From: Symbiodinium natans
Lineage: Eukaryota > Sar > Dinophyceae > Suessiales > Symbiodiniaceae
NCBI GenBank assembly: GCA_905221605.1
Contig: CAJNDS010000802.1
Span: 537,501-590,000 of the forward strand
Direction of reading: 5' to 3'
Length of the DNA stretch: 52,500 nucleotides
Under the pieces are notes generated by a model that saw only the letters and a program-made list of their open reading frames with translations, searched no databases and was not told the DNA's origin. Shown in pieces: positions 19,601-28,655 of this stretch (position 1 is its first letter; each line of letters opens with the position of its first letter). The position numbers and the translations under genes are program-made.

Positions 19601-22600
19601 CTTTCAGCCAGCTAGGCGGAATCCAGCCCAAGACACCCCAAGCCCTAAAACGCCAGAACCCAAAAACCCCTCGACGCACAACCAAACTACACTCACATGG
19701 CGGGGGGGAGGGGGGTGGGGGGGGGGCGGGCGCGGAGGGGCGGGAGGGGGGGTGGGCTGCCAGAATGCACAACCATGTATGACATACATATCCATTTTCT
19801 TCATTTGCTGTGTGCTTCTGTCTTTCAACGAATCATTAAATGCTGAACATATCACCGCCAAACACCGCAGAAAACAAAAAACATCTGGCAAGGTGCCCCG
19901 CGCCAAAGCCAAGACGGCCGCAGAGGATTCCGAATCCGAGGCCAAGTAGCCATGTGACTGGACCCTGTGCTTGCTGTGTTGGGCAATCTTTTGAAGGACA
20001 ACGAAGCGGAAGAAGATGGCAACAAGAAGATGGTTCCTGCGAAGCCTGCGACCAAAAAGGCGACTGACTTTGGTTTCAGTTGCGGAGGGCAGTTTGTCGC
20101 GCAGCGGCTGAGCAGAAGCCTGTCCCACAAATTTCAGACAATCAGGCCGCAGCCAAGGCAGCAGCCGAAGAGTCTGACGAAGACGAGGAGGACAACGACG
20201 GTGGTGAACTCTGGCTGTGCATACAAGTCGTGGAAGACCCTGCAAGCATTGACTCTAGAAGTGCGCATTGGTCGGGGACCAACAGGCCACATAAACATAA
20301 AGATCCTATCCCCGGGGATCTGCGCCCACCATCATCCAGCCTTTCCAGGAAGGAGCTACCTCATCTACATGCGAGCATGGACATCTCTTGTTAGTGTGTC
20401 GGGCTCATTTTAGGGGTATCATGACTGCACAGTGGGGATTCCGTAGGTGTCGTGCCTCAATTGCATCACCACTAGGCAGGGGATTCTTGGCGGGAAAAAA
20501 TCGTAGGATCTTTATGTGGTAAGTAAAACACAAGCGAACAACATGTTGTAGGATCTTTATGTGGGTGCCAAAAACCAAGGGAACGCGGAAGGAAAACGCA
20601 AACCCACCCACGTAAGGATCCCACGAAAAAAAAACTCAGGATTCCGCAGTTGGTTTCTGAGGCTCTCGTGCCCTGGGATGCGATCGCTCCGTAAGACTTT
20701 AGACTCTCTAGACTGCTGCTCCCTCTCCTGCAGCAGTAGGAAAGCACCCATTCCAGCTAATTGATAACGTTGCGGCAAGTGTGCCTGCAGAGATTGTCCT
20801 GGATGGGATACCTGCAAGATCTTTATGCGAAAATGTCTTTACGTGTCCAATTTCTTCCTAAAATTGGCAGGATGATGGCGACTTACCCCGTCCGGCGAAG
20901 AGCACCGCGCAGGCTCCAAAGGGTAGACGGTTTTTGCACTTCTGCATGCACACGCATGTTGTACTGGAGAGCTCTCCAACCACAGCTGGCAAGGTGCCCC
21001 GTGCCAAAGCCAAGACGGCCGCAGAGGATTCCGAATCCGAGGCCAGGTAGCCATTTTGGACCCTTGCGCTAGTTGTGCCGGGCAATCTTTTGAAGGAGGA
21101 CGAAGAGGAGGAAGATGGCGACAGGAAGATGGTTCCTGCGAAGGCTGCGACCAAAAAGGCGACTGAAAATGGTTTCAGTTGCGGAGGGCAGTTTGTCGCG
21201 CAGCGGCTGAGCAGAAGCCTGTCCGACAAATTTCAGACAATCAGGCAGCAGCCGAAGAGTCTGACGAAGACGAGGAGGACAAGAGCGCGACGGTGGTGAA
21301 CTCTGGCTGTGCGTACAAGTCATGGAAGACCGTGCAAGCATTGACTCTAGAAGCGCGCACTGGCAGGAAGATGGCAACTTACCCCCTCCGGCGAAGAGCA
21401 CCGCGCAGGCTCAAAAGGGTAGACGGTTTTTGCACCTTTTGCATGCACACGCATGTTGTACTGGAGAGCTCTCCAACCACAGCTGGCAAGGTGCCCCGCG
21501 CCAAAGCCAAGACGGCCGCAGAGGATTCCGAATCCGAGGCCAAGCAGCCATTTTGGACCCTTGCGCTAGTTGTGCCGGGCAATCTTTTGAAGGACGACGA
21601 AGAGGAGGAAGATGGCGACAAGAAGGTGGTTCCTGCGAAGGCTGCGACCAAAAAGGCCACTGACTTTGGTTTGAGCAGAAGCCTGTCCCACAAATTTCAG
21701 ACAATCAGGCCGCAGCCAAGGCAGCAGCCGAAGAGTCTGACGAAGACGAGGAGGACAAGAGCGCGACGGTGGTGAACTCTGGCTGTGCGTACAAGTCATG
21801 GAAGACCGTGCAAGCATTGACTCTAGAAGCGCGCACTGGCAGGAAGATGGCAACTTACCCCCTCCGGCGAAGAGCACCGCGCAGGCTCAAAAGGGTAGAC
21901 GGTTTTTGCACCTTTTGCATGCGCACGCATGTTGTACTGGAGAGCTCTCCAACCACAGCTGGCCAGGTGCCCCGCGCCGAAGCCAAGACGGCCGCAGAGG
22001 ATTCCGAATCCGAGGCCAATCAGCCATTTTGGACCCTTGCGCTAGTTGTGCCGGGCTATCTTTTGAAGGACGACGAAGAGGAGGAAGATGGCGACAAGAA
22101 GATGGTTCCTGCGAAGGCTGCGACCAAAAAGGCCACTGACTTTGGTTTGAGCAGAAGCCTGTCCCACAAATTTCAGACAATCAGGCCGCAGCCAAGGCAG
22201 CAGCCGAAGAGTCTGACGAAGACGAGGAGGACAAGAGCGCGACGGTGGTGAACTCTGGCTGTGCGTACAAGTCATGGAAGACCGTGCAAGCATTGACTCT
22301 AGAAGCGCGCACTGGCAGGAAGATGGCAACTTACCCCCTCCGGCGAAGTGCACCGCGCAGGCTCAAAAGGGTAGACGGTTTTTGCACTTTCGCATGCACA
22401 CGCATGTTGTACTGGAGAGCTCTCCAACCACAGCTGGCAAGGTGCCCCGCGCCAAAGCCAAGACGGCCGCAGAGGATTCCGAATCCGAGGCCAAGCAGCC
22501 ATTTTCGACCCTTGCGCTAGTTGTGCCGGGCAATCTTTTGAAGGACGACGAAGAGGAGGAAGATGGCGACAAGGAGATGGTTCCTGCGAAGGCTGCGACC

Positions 22601-25553
22601 AAAAAGGCCACTGAATTTGGTTTGAGCAGAAGCCTGTCCCACAAATTTCAGACAATCAGGCCGCAGCCAAGGTAGCAGCCGAAGAGTCTGACGAAGACGA
22701 GGAGGACAAGAGCGCGACGGTGGTGAACTCTGGCTGTGCGTACAAGTTGTGGAAGACCCTGCAAGCATTGACTCTAGAAGCGCGCACTGGCAGGAAGATG
22801 GCAACTTACCCCCTCCGGCGAAGAGCACCGCGCAGGCTCAAAAGGGTAGACGGTTTTTGCACTTTTGCATGCACACGCATGTTGTACTGGAGAGCTCTCC
22901 AACCACAGCTGGCAAGGTGGCCCGTGCCCAAGCCAAGACGGCCGCAGAGGATTCCGAATCCAAGGCCAGGTAGCCATTTTGGACCCTTGCGCTAGTTGTG
23001 CCGGGCAATCTTTTGAAGGAGGACGAAGAGGAGGAAGATGGCGACAAGAAGATGGTTCCTGCGAAGCCTGCGACCAAAAAGGCCACTGACTTTGGTTTGA
23101 GCAGAAGCCTGTCCCACAAATTCCAGACAATCAGGCCGCAGCCAAGGCAGCAGCCGAAGAGTCTGACGAAGACGAGGAGGACAAGAGCGCGACGGTGGTG
23201 AACTCTGGCTGTGCGTACAAGTAAGTCGTGGAAGACCCTGCAAGCATTGACTCTAGAAGCGCGCACTGGCAGGAGGATGGCAACTTACCCCCTCCGGCGA
23301 AGAGCACCGCGCAGGCTCAAAAGGGCTGACGGTTTTTGCACATTTGCATGCACACGCATGTTGTACTGGAGAGCTCCAACCACAGCTGGCAAGGTGCCCC
23401 GCGACAAAGCCAAGACGGCCGCAGAGGATTCCGAATCCGAGGCCAGGTAGCCATTGTGGACCCTTGCGCTAGTTGTGCCGGGCAATCTTTTGAAGGAGGA
23501 CGAAGAGGAGGAAGATGGCGACAAGAAGATGGTTCCTGCGAAGCCTGCGACCAAAAAGGCGACTGACTTTGGTTTCAGTTGCGCAGGGCAGTTTGTCGCG
23601 CAGCGGCTGAGCAGAAGCCTGTCCCACAAATTTCAGACAATCAGGCCGCAGCCAAGGCAGCAGCCGAAGAGTCTGACGAAGACGAGGAGGACAAGAGCGC
23701 GACGGTGGTGAACTCTGGCTGTGCGTACAAGTCGTGGAAGACCCTGCAAGCATTGACTCTAGAAGCGTGTACTGGCAGGAGGATGGCAACTTACCCCCTC
23801 TGGCGAAGAGCACCGCGCAGGCTCAAAAGGGCTGACGGTTTTTGCACTTTTGCATGCGCACGCATGTTGTACTGGAGAGCTCTCCAACCACAGCTGGCAA
23901 GGTGCCCGGCGCCAAAGCCAAGACGGCCGCAGAGGATTCCGAATCCGAGGCCAGGTAGCCATTTTGGACCCTTGCGCTAGTTGTGCCGGGCAATCTTTTG
24001 AAGGAGGACGAAGAGGAGGAAGATGGCGACAAGAAGATGGTTCCTACGAAGGCTGCGACCAAAAAGGCGACTGACTTTGGTTTTAGTTGCGGAGGGCAGT
24101 TTGTCGCACAGTGGGTGAGCAGAAGAAGCCTGTCCCGCAAATTTCAGACAATCAGGCCGCAGCCAAGGCAGCAGCCGAAGAGTCTGACGAAGACGAGGAG
24201 GACAAGAGCGCGACGGTGGTGAACTCTGGCTGTGCGTACAAGTCGTGGAAGACCCTGCAAGCATTGACTCTAGAAGCGCGCACTGGCAGGAGGATGGCAA
24301 CTTACCCCCTCCGGCGAAGAGCACCGCGCAGGCTCAAAAGGGCTGACGGTTTTTGCACTTTTGCATGCGCACGCATGTTGTACTGGAGAGCTCTCCAACC
24401 ACAGCTGGCAAGGTGCCCGGCGCCAAAGCCAAGACGGCCGCAGAGGATTCCGAATCCGAGGCCAGGTAGCCATTTTGGACCCTTGCGCTAGTTGTGCCGG
24501 GCAATCTTTGGAAGGAGGACGAAGAGGAGGAAGATGGCGACAAGAAGATGGTTCCTACGAAGGCTGCGACCAAAAAGGCGACTGACTTTGGTTTTAGTTG
24601 CGGAGGGCAGTTTGTCGCACAGTGGGTGAGCAGAAGCCTTTCCCACAAATTTCAGACAATCAGGCCGCAGCCAAGGCAGCAGCCGAAGAGTCTGACGAAG
24701 ACGAGGAGGACAAGAGCGTGACGGTGGTGAACTCTGGCTGTGCGTACAAGTCGTGGAAGACCCTGCAAGCATTGACTCTAGAAGCGCGCGCTGGCAGGAG
24801 GATGGCAACTTACCCCCTCTGGCGAAGAGCACCGCACAGGCTCAAAACACGCATGTTGTACTGGAGAGCTCTCCAACCACAGCTGGCAAGGTGCCCCGCG
24901 CCAAAGCCAAGACGGCCGCAGAGGATTCCGAATCCGAGGCCAAGCAGCCATTTTCGACCCTTGCGCTAGTTGTGCCGGGCAATATTTTGAAGGACGACGA
25001 AGAGGAGGAAGATGGCGACAAGAAGATGGTTCCTGCGAAGGCTGCGACCAAAAAGGCCACTGAATTTGGTTTGAGCAGAAGCCTGCCCCACAAATTTCAG
25101 ACAATCAGGCCGCAGCCAAGGTAGCAGCCGAAGAGTCTGACGAAGACGAGGAGGACAAGAGCGCGACGGTGGTGAACTCTGGCCGTGCGTACAAGTCGTG
25201 GAAGACCCTGCAAGCATTGACTCTAGAAGCGTGTACTGGTAGGAGGATGGCAACTTACCCCCTCTGGCGAAGAGCACCGCGCAGGCTCAAAAGGGCTGAC
25301 GGTTTTTGCACTTTTGCATGCACACGCATGTTGTACTGGAGAGCTCTCCAACCACAGCTGGCAAGGTGCCCGGCGCCAAAGCCAAGACGGCCGCAGAGCA
25401 TTCCGAATCCGAGGCCAAGTAGCCATTTTGGACCCTTGCGCTAGTTGTGCCGGGCAATCTTTTGAAGGACGACGAAGAGGAGGAAGATGGCGACCAGAAG
25501 ATGTTTCCTGCAACAGCTCAGCCAAGGAAGCCCATGATGAAGGCGATTTGATT
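13490..25553 (+). CDS. Nopp140/SRP40-like repetitive Lys/Ala/Pro and acidic-Ser protein, multi-exon
   Basis: The predicted protein alternates Lys/Pro/Ala-rich and Glu/Asp/Ser-rich stretches, as in nucleolar phosphoproteins Nopp140/SRP40, where acidic Ser tracts are CK2 targets and the basic parts bind rRNA-processing factors. The start ATG at 13490 gives MAVVKTKGRPQAK. Exons to about 13643, 13735-13788 and 14055-14147 join in phase 0, including SDSEDDRKR. After large introns come exon 18071-18136 (KMEWVANAVGHALAEIGDSD), then 18794-18901, 18967-19035 and 19112 onward. These last three are diverged relatives of repeat exons C, D and A. The array then runs to a final C-type exon ending TGA at 25551-25553. 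No LisH or SRP40 C-terminal domain was identified, so Nopp140 similarity rests on composition and repeat style. Long introns hold a hairpin array and microsatellites. It could also be another acidic nucleolar or chromatin protein, or continue into the 26-28 kb exons. Confidence 0.55.
13735..14147 (+). CDS. Nopp140-like gene exons with Ser-rich and SDSEDD tracts
   Basis: Exon 13735-13788 (AKAAGESNSSSVAAVHVE) is bounded by CTCAG and a GTAGGC donor. It joins, both in phase 0, exon 14055-about 14147 (AESDSEDDRKRLRFESTEEY then GVKDPSRMPND) after a TTAG acceptor. SDSEDD is a typical CK2-type acidic serine motif. Confidence 0.65.
14181..15119. other. Intronic/AT-richer stretch, no exon seen
   Basis: Between about 14460 and 15120 the sequence is noticeably richer in A and T than the rest of the window, with a poly-C run at about 15079-15090. 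No exon is recognised. It lies in the putative long intron of the Nopp140-like gene. Confidence 0.5.
15120..16905. repeat. Decayed array of about 14 long-stem hairpin units
   Basis: Units share an inverted structure: GTGGAAAAAGTTGG, a loop near CCACA, then CCAACTTTTTCCAC, flanked by GAATTTC and GAAATTC. That gives a potential stem of about 14-21 bp. Clear copies lie near 15359, 15460, 15540, 15592, 15709, 15845, 15923, 16026, 16090, 16600, 16686, 16752, 16800 and 16861. Spacers often carry GGGTCTCATAGTTC-like sequence. Copies differ at many positions, so the array is old. It produces no convincing protein. It sits in the putative long intron 14.15-18.07 kb. Confidence 0.75.
16928..17281. repeat. 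Compound microsatellite: (CGCA)n, (CCCG)n, (CCCA)n, (CACACG)n, (CCCACAAA)n
   Basis: Successive blocks are GCAC repeats (about 16941-16966), CCCG (16966-16984), CCCA (16984-17007), about 28 copies of CACACG (17007-17180) and CA/CCCACAAA (17180-17281). Every frame is open across it, giving His-, Thr/Arg- or Val/Cys-only translations that are artefacts. Confidence 0.95.
17372..17523 (+). CDS. Possible exon of the Nopp140-like gene or unrelated
   Basis: One frame reads AEPAEFTTAQPCHPERAQGV then FK and ends at an AAG|GTGAGG consensus donor (17523/17524). Another frame also stays open. No homology is recognised; the excellent donor is the main evidence. Confidence 0.25.
17524..18070. other. No confident exon
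   Basis: Short open frames only, with a possible exon after CTGCAG at about 17710 (ICLETLEEPSRRIHSS). Nothing firm. Confidence 0.4.
18071..18136 (+). CDS. Exon of the Nopp140-like gene
   Basis: After AATCAG the frame reads KMEWVANAVGHALAEIGDSD then NA and TGA. Composition suggests an amphipathic helix followed by an acidic Ser motif. The donor must precede the TGA; it was not fixed. Confidence 0.45.
18794..19165 (+). CDS. Diverged 'unit 0' exons of the repeat array (C0, D0, A0)
   Basis: Exon 18794-18901 (DVTEPEIEAPSDKHKEGDGG then KKTAQTKGQSTKPATQ) ends at a GC donor. Exon 18967-about 19035 (DAQAAKAAAKAAGEQSNEQE) follows in phase 0 after AAGCAG. Exon 19112 onward begins DDDGLPPSAK. They parallel array exons C (DDEEEEDGDKK), D (DNQAAAKAAAEESDEDEED) and A (EDGNLPPPAK) in order and composition. 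This suggests the ancestral unit from which the array was amplified. Confidence 0.6.
19166..19885. other. Intron with TG-rich, GGGG-rich and low-complexity DNA
   Basis: Contains a (GT)n patch with GTATGTGT at 19374-19400 and a G-rich run at 19697-19755. No exon is recognised between A0 and B1. Confidence 0.5.
20287..20830. mobile_element. About 600-bp insertion between array units 1 and 2, with repeated AGGATCTTTATGTGG
   Basis: Units 1 and 2 are about 1,100 bp apart, not about 480. The extra DNA holds GTAGGATCTTTATGTGG twice directly (20503-20519 and 20548-20564). The inverted form CATAAAGATCCTATC lies at its left side (about 20295-20309) and CAAGATCTTTATGCG at its right side (20813-20827). 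The arrangement suggests an inserted element with related ends. No transposase is visible and target-site duplications were not identified. Confidence 0.45.
25467..25553 (+). CDS. Terminal exon of the array
   Basis: A C-type exon starts DDEEEEDGDQKMFPATAQPR, then KPMMKAI and TGA at 25551-25553. The first half matches array exon C; after MFPA it is unrelated. This marks the array edge and is the likely C-terminus of the protein, unless a donor upstream of the TGA leads into the 26-28 kb exons. Confidence 0.55.
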
Positions 25554-26237
25554 CGGTAGGGGCTTTCTAAGGGTGAGTCGACAGCATGGTCGTAGTACCT
25601 TGGATCGATTGATACGTGGTTGTTTCCGATAGAAACAGGCGATATAGCACCGCCGCCACACCCCCACCCACCCATCACAACCACAACCAGCCCCACAGCC
25701 CACAAACCCACATCAGCACAGCCCTCCCCACCCCAGCCACACAGCCAGCAATCACAGACAGCATATGCATGCGCGCTTGCAAGGTAAAGCCGCTTTAACA
25801 CACTCTTCAACAAATACACTCCAGCAACAGGCTTTTCAAGGGCCATTGAAAACTTTGTGGCTGGCTTGCACCCTGTGGCTGCAAGCCTGTGCCCTGTGTA
25901 GCCCTTGTGTGGCTGCCCTGGGTATGGCATTTGGATGGCTGGGGGCTTGCTGTGCATGTGACGGCTGGGTTTGGGTGTAGCTTCACAATGCTTCGCATAC
26001 CGCGATGCAATGCGATGTCGATCGGTTCGATGTTGTTCTCAGCACACTGGCTATGGTTCGGTCAATTTCAGTACTGGTCAAGTGGCCATGTGGAAGAGGT
26101 GACTGCGGCCACACCAGACTGGGACGAGGATGAGGCATCAGCATGCTGTGCCACATTTCGGATAGCCTCTTGCAGTCCAGACCTCGCAAGCTACTGTGTG
26201 GCATCTTGAGTCGTGGTTTCTACACTACACTCTACCG
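25554..26237. other. Mostly non-coding; C-rich tract and a weak acidic exon candidate
   Basis: 25650-25745 is a C/A-rich tract of CCACCC, CACAACC and similar units. A frame near 26090-26150 reads VEEVTAATPDWDEDEASACC and could be an exon of the next gene. No splice join was established. Confidence 0.4.
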
Positions 26238-28052
26238 GCCGAGTTCGCGCAGCCAGGTGGTGGAGGAGTTGCCCTCGCAGCAGGAATCCCACTATGGTGT
26301 GAAAAAGCCGCAAGTCAAGCTGGAGGCAGCGGACAAGTGACACCTGTAGCTCATGGAACACACCGACTGCTATGGGATCACGACATGTTGGCGAGGTACC
26401 CCGTCAAGTGAATGGTGAAGCCATCGCGCAGGAGATGAATTCCGATTCTTGCTCGGAGTCCGATGAGCAGGACAATGTACTGAGTTGATAGCTTCCATGT
26501 TTCTGCAGATCTTATTTTTTGCTTTGTTGTCCGCAGGAGAATGGTGGGATTCCAGAAAAGCCAAAGATCGTAACTCATTTGAAAGGTGTTCCTCCGATCG
26601 TTAGCCCGGATGACAGATACACACTGGCATATTCCGAAGATCCTCCACCAGCCACTGGGCTGCAAGGATCCGATGAATCAAGGGTTTAGGGTTTAGGGTT
26701 TAGGGTTTAGGGTTCAGTCATCCGATCTGCTGCTTCAAAAGCCATAGGTTTGCTAGCGAAGGACCGAGATGTGGCAAAGCTGCTCTGGAGAGGGTTACGA
26801 GGCTATCGAAGTGCCGCAGAGCTTAGGCAGCAGTTCAGTTTGGGTTTGGTCATGCAGATACTGATATCATGGCCTCCGCTGGAAGTGGGTCTACTTCTGT
26901 CCGCGCGGCCGAGGGTGTCAAGATCTTGATCCAAGAGTTCGAGATGGCAAAAATAAGCATTGAGAATCTTGGAAGTCGGCGGATGAAACCAAAGCTGTTG
27001 GTCGACCATTTCGGGCTGACACTGGGCGAGGCCTTAATGCATGCAAGTGCCAGAGCCATCTTTGCAGAATAGCAGGTAACATGTTGATCGGTTCTGCTTT
27101 TTTAAAAGCTGGCAGAGATGGATGCAGGCCATAGCACTCATTGACCTTGCAGCCCAGCCCTAAGCTTCTGATTCAAGACTGTTGTGAAACAAGGGAAAAT
27201 GCTGTCTCACCTGGGTCACACTGCTCACCTGCTCGCCACCTAGGACCCGACAACGACGCTGGAGTGGCTTGGACGACTGTTCGGTCATAATCATTTTTTC
27301 AGGCGGGGGTTTCGGCAGCAAGTCAGAATCCACGGCTTCCGCCCGAGGCAAGCAGAAGCCATTGTCGCCCGCGGCTGCTGCGTGAAGCGGAAGCTTGCCG
27401 CGCTGGATCTTCCTGAGCCACCTCCGCCAGAGGCAGACGAGAAACTCCCCGAGAGCAAAAGCGCAAAGAAAGATGCGGAAAATGCAGGACCGTTGACACA
27501 GTCCATCAAACGACGTGCATCATATCATGGCAGTTCAACTGACACATTGCGCCAATGCCCGACAGGAGATCCGGTCATCAGTGCCACCCTGGTTCTCCAC
27601 AGGGCCATGCGCCCCAGCCACCGATCAAGAAACGTCAAGAGTCCAACCACGAGACCGGGAAGACGGCGAGCAATTTGGCAGTGGGCTTTGGCGCAAAAAA
27701 GGAGTCTCAGTGGCTTCGCACCGATCATGCAAGACATGGGCAGCGAAATCCAGTTGAGTGCATGGCAGGTTTTTTTTTCGGCTAGTGGACGTTGCACTCA
27801 AAAAGCGACTTGCCTGCACAGAAGGACAGCAGAAGTAAGTGGCTCTTGTGCCACGAAATGCTCTGTCTCTATGCAGAGAAATGCCGTGCAGGGTTGGTTG
27901 CATTGTACGTGCACAGGTCGATCGCCAGGGCCGACGCATTCTGCATGATTGCGGCGAGGCACCTCCCTCTTCCGCCTTCCAGCCGGAAAGCGCATCCTGA
28001 AGTCCTCAGCCGCTGCCCTGGCAGGCCTTCCGCTATCGCTCACGCGGAGTAG
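26238..28052 (+). CDS. Multi-exon gene of unknown function
   Basis: Exons, with joins that keep frame: to 26325 (VVEELPSQQESHYGVKKPQV then KLE; GC donor); 26396-26476 (VPRQVNGEAIAQEMNSDSCS then ESDEQDN; GT donor); 26537 to 26650 or 26683 (ENGGIPEKPKIVTHLKGVPP); then VIRSAASKAIGLLAKDRDVA KLLWRG from about 26711. Next come 26858 to about 27042 (VKILIQEFEMAKISIENLG), 27303 onward and 27388 onward (RKLAALDLPEPPPPEADEKL). The last are 27603 to 27768 or 27717 (PPIKKRQESNHETGKTASNL), 27786-27834 (VDVALKKRLACTEGQQ) and 27917-28052 (SIARADAFCMIAARHLPLPP, stop TAG). The protein mixes acidic Ser stretches, helices and Pro-rich linkers. No domain is recognised. It may be independent or the 3' part of the Nopp140-like gene. 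Confidence 0.55.
26684..26717. repeat. Perfect telomere-type repeat (GTTTAGG)n inside a predicted intron
   Basis: Four contiguous TTTAGGG-type units followed by TTCAG lie between two convincing exons. The array contains in-frame TAG codons, so it must be spliced out for the flanking exons to be read together. Each unit supplies both GT and TTTAG. Confidence 0.85.
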
Positions 28053-28283
28053 CATTCGGATGGCACTGCTCCAGGTGGGCGAAGTGATGAGAGCCAAGCA
28101 TTAGTGTGCACATTTTCAGAACAGTACGCCATGTAAGGCCCCCTGAGCCTGTTATCCTCAAATCACGAATATCCAAGACAAAAAAAGGATTCATATGCTC
28201 CAAGATCCCAAGCTCGAAGCCGGATCACGACGACGCAGGGCAAACCTCAACCTCCTGAAGCCTGGAAACCGACGTCCTGGTAG
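28053..28283. other. No recognisable gene
   Basis: Short intergenic or intronic stretch following the stop at 28052. Only short open frames. Confidence 0.4.
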
Positions 28284-28655
28284 CTGTCCGACTGATCGCA
28301 TCAGAGGCATGGTCCACGGCTGCCTGTGCGCTTCACCGAGAAGGCATTCGCGATCTGACTCAAGCGTGTGAAGGATCCAATGCTCAACCTCAGAGGATCT
28401 GAGAGCGTTCAGCAGGATTGCATGTTGCATGCTGCGAGTGTTCGGAGGCCCGCCCCCATACGCGTCAGAGCACACCGTGCCGTCGGGGCGTGGCCTGGTG
28501 CTTTGCCAAAGTGTGCATCCTATGCTGTTGCTTGTCTCAAGTGTCGCTGGACATGCCTGGTTCACTCGGGTGGGCCGCAACCTTCAAGCTTCACGCGGCT
28601 AGGCCAATTTTGCACAAGGTGCGAACAAATCCGAAATCCAACAAGTTGTTGACCC
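28284..28655 (+). CDS. Two probable exons of an unknown gene
   Basis: After GGTAG at 28283 a frame reads VRLIASEAWSTAACALHREG then IRDLTQACEGSNAQPQRI to TGA 28400. After CTCAAG (28541) a second reads SLDMPGSLGWAATFKLHAAR then PILHK. Both are protein-like and on the plus strand. A minus-strand frame also spans 28191-28580, so strand is probable, not certain. Confidence 0.4.

Larger units (their letters stand above)
19886..25553 (+). repeat. Tandem array of about ten four-exon units (order C-D-A-B)
   Basis: Exon D begins at 20116, 21215, 21679, 22155, 22630, 23105, 23615, 24123, 24634 and 25079. Spacing is 464-511 bp, except for the first gap (insertion) and the last (445, deletion). Each unit has four exons. 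Exon A is 52 nt (EDGNLPPPAKSTAQAQK). Exon B is 56 nt (GKVPRAKAKTAAEDSESE). Exon C is 63 nt (DDEEEEDGDKKMVPAKAATK K). Exon D is about 84-90 nt (KPVPQISDNQAAAKAAAEES then DEDEEDKS). Introns are about 54-75 nt, or much shorter after C in five units. All exon phases are compatible, so each unit adds about 87 in-frame residues. Copies differ by a few percent. The array starts with a partial unit (B1, from about 19890) and ends with a C exon that changes sequence and stops. Confidence 0.85.

Noticed and set aside
21179-22251. Plus-strand frames running through several array introns (KSLTKTRRTRARRW endings)
   Set aside because: They leave the acidic frame after exon C and end at the same stop in every unit, as expected of intron read-through.
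20839-25277. Repeated minus-strand frames of about 70-120 residues (Ser-rich, LRQTLRLLP)
   Set aside because: They are antisense shadows of the exon array; the plus-strand exons fit splice phase and acidic/basic repeat composition.
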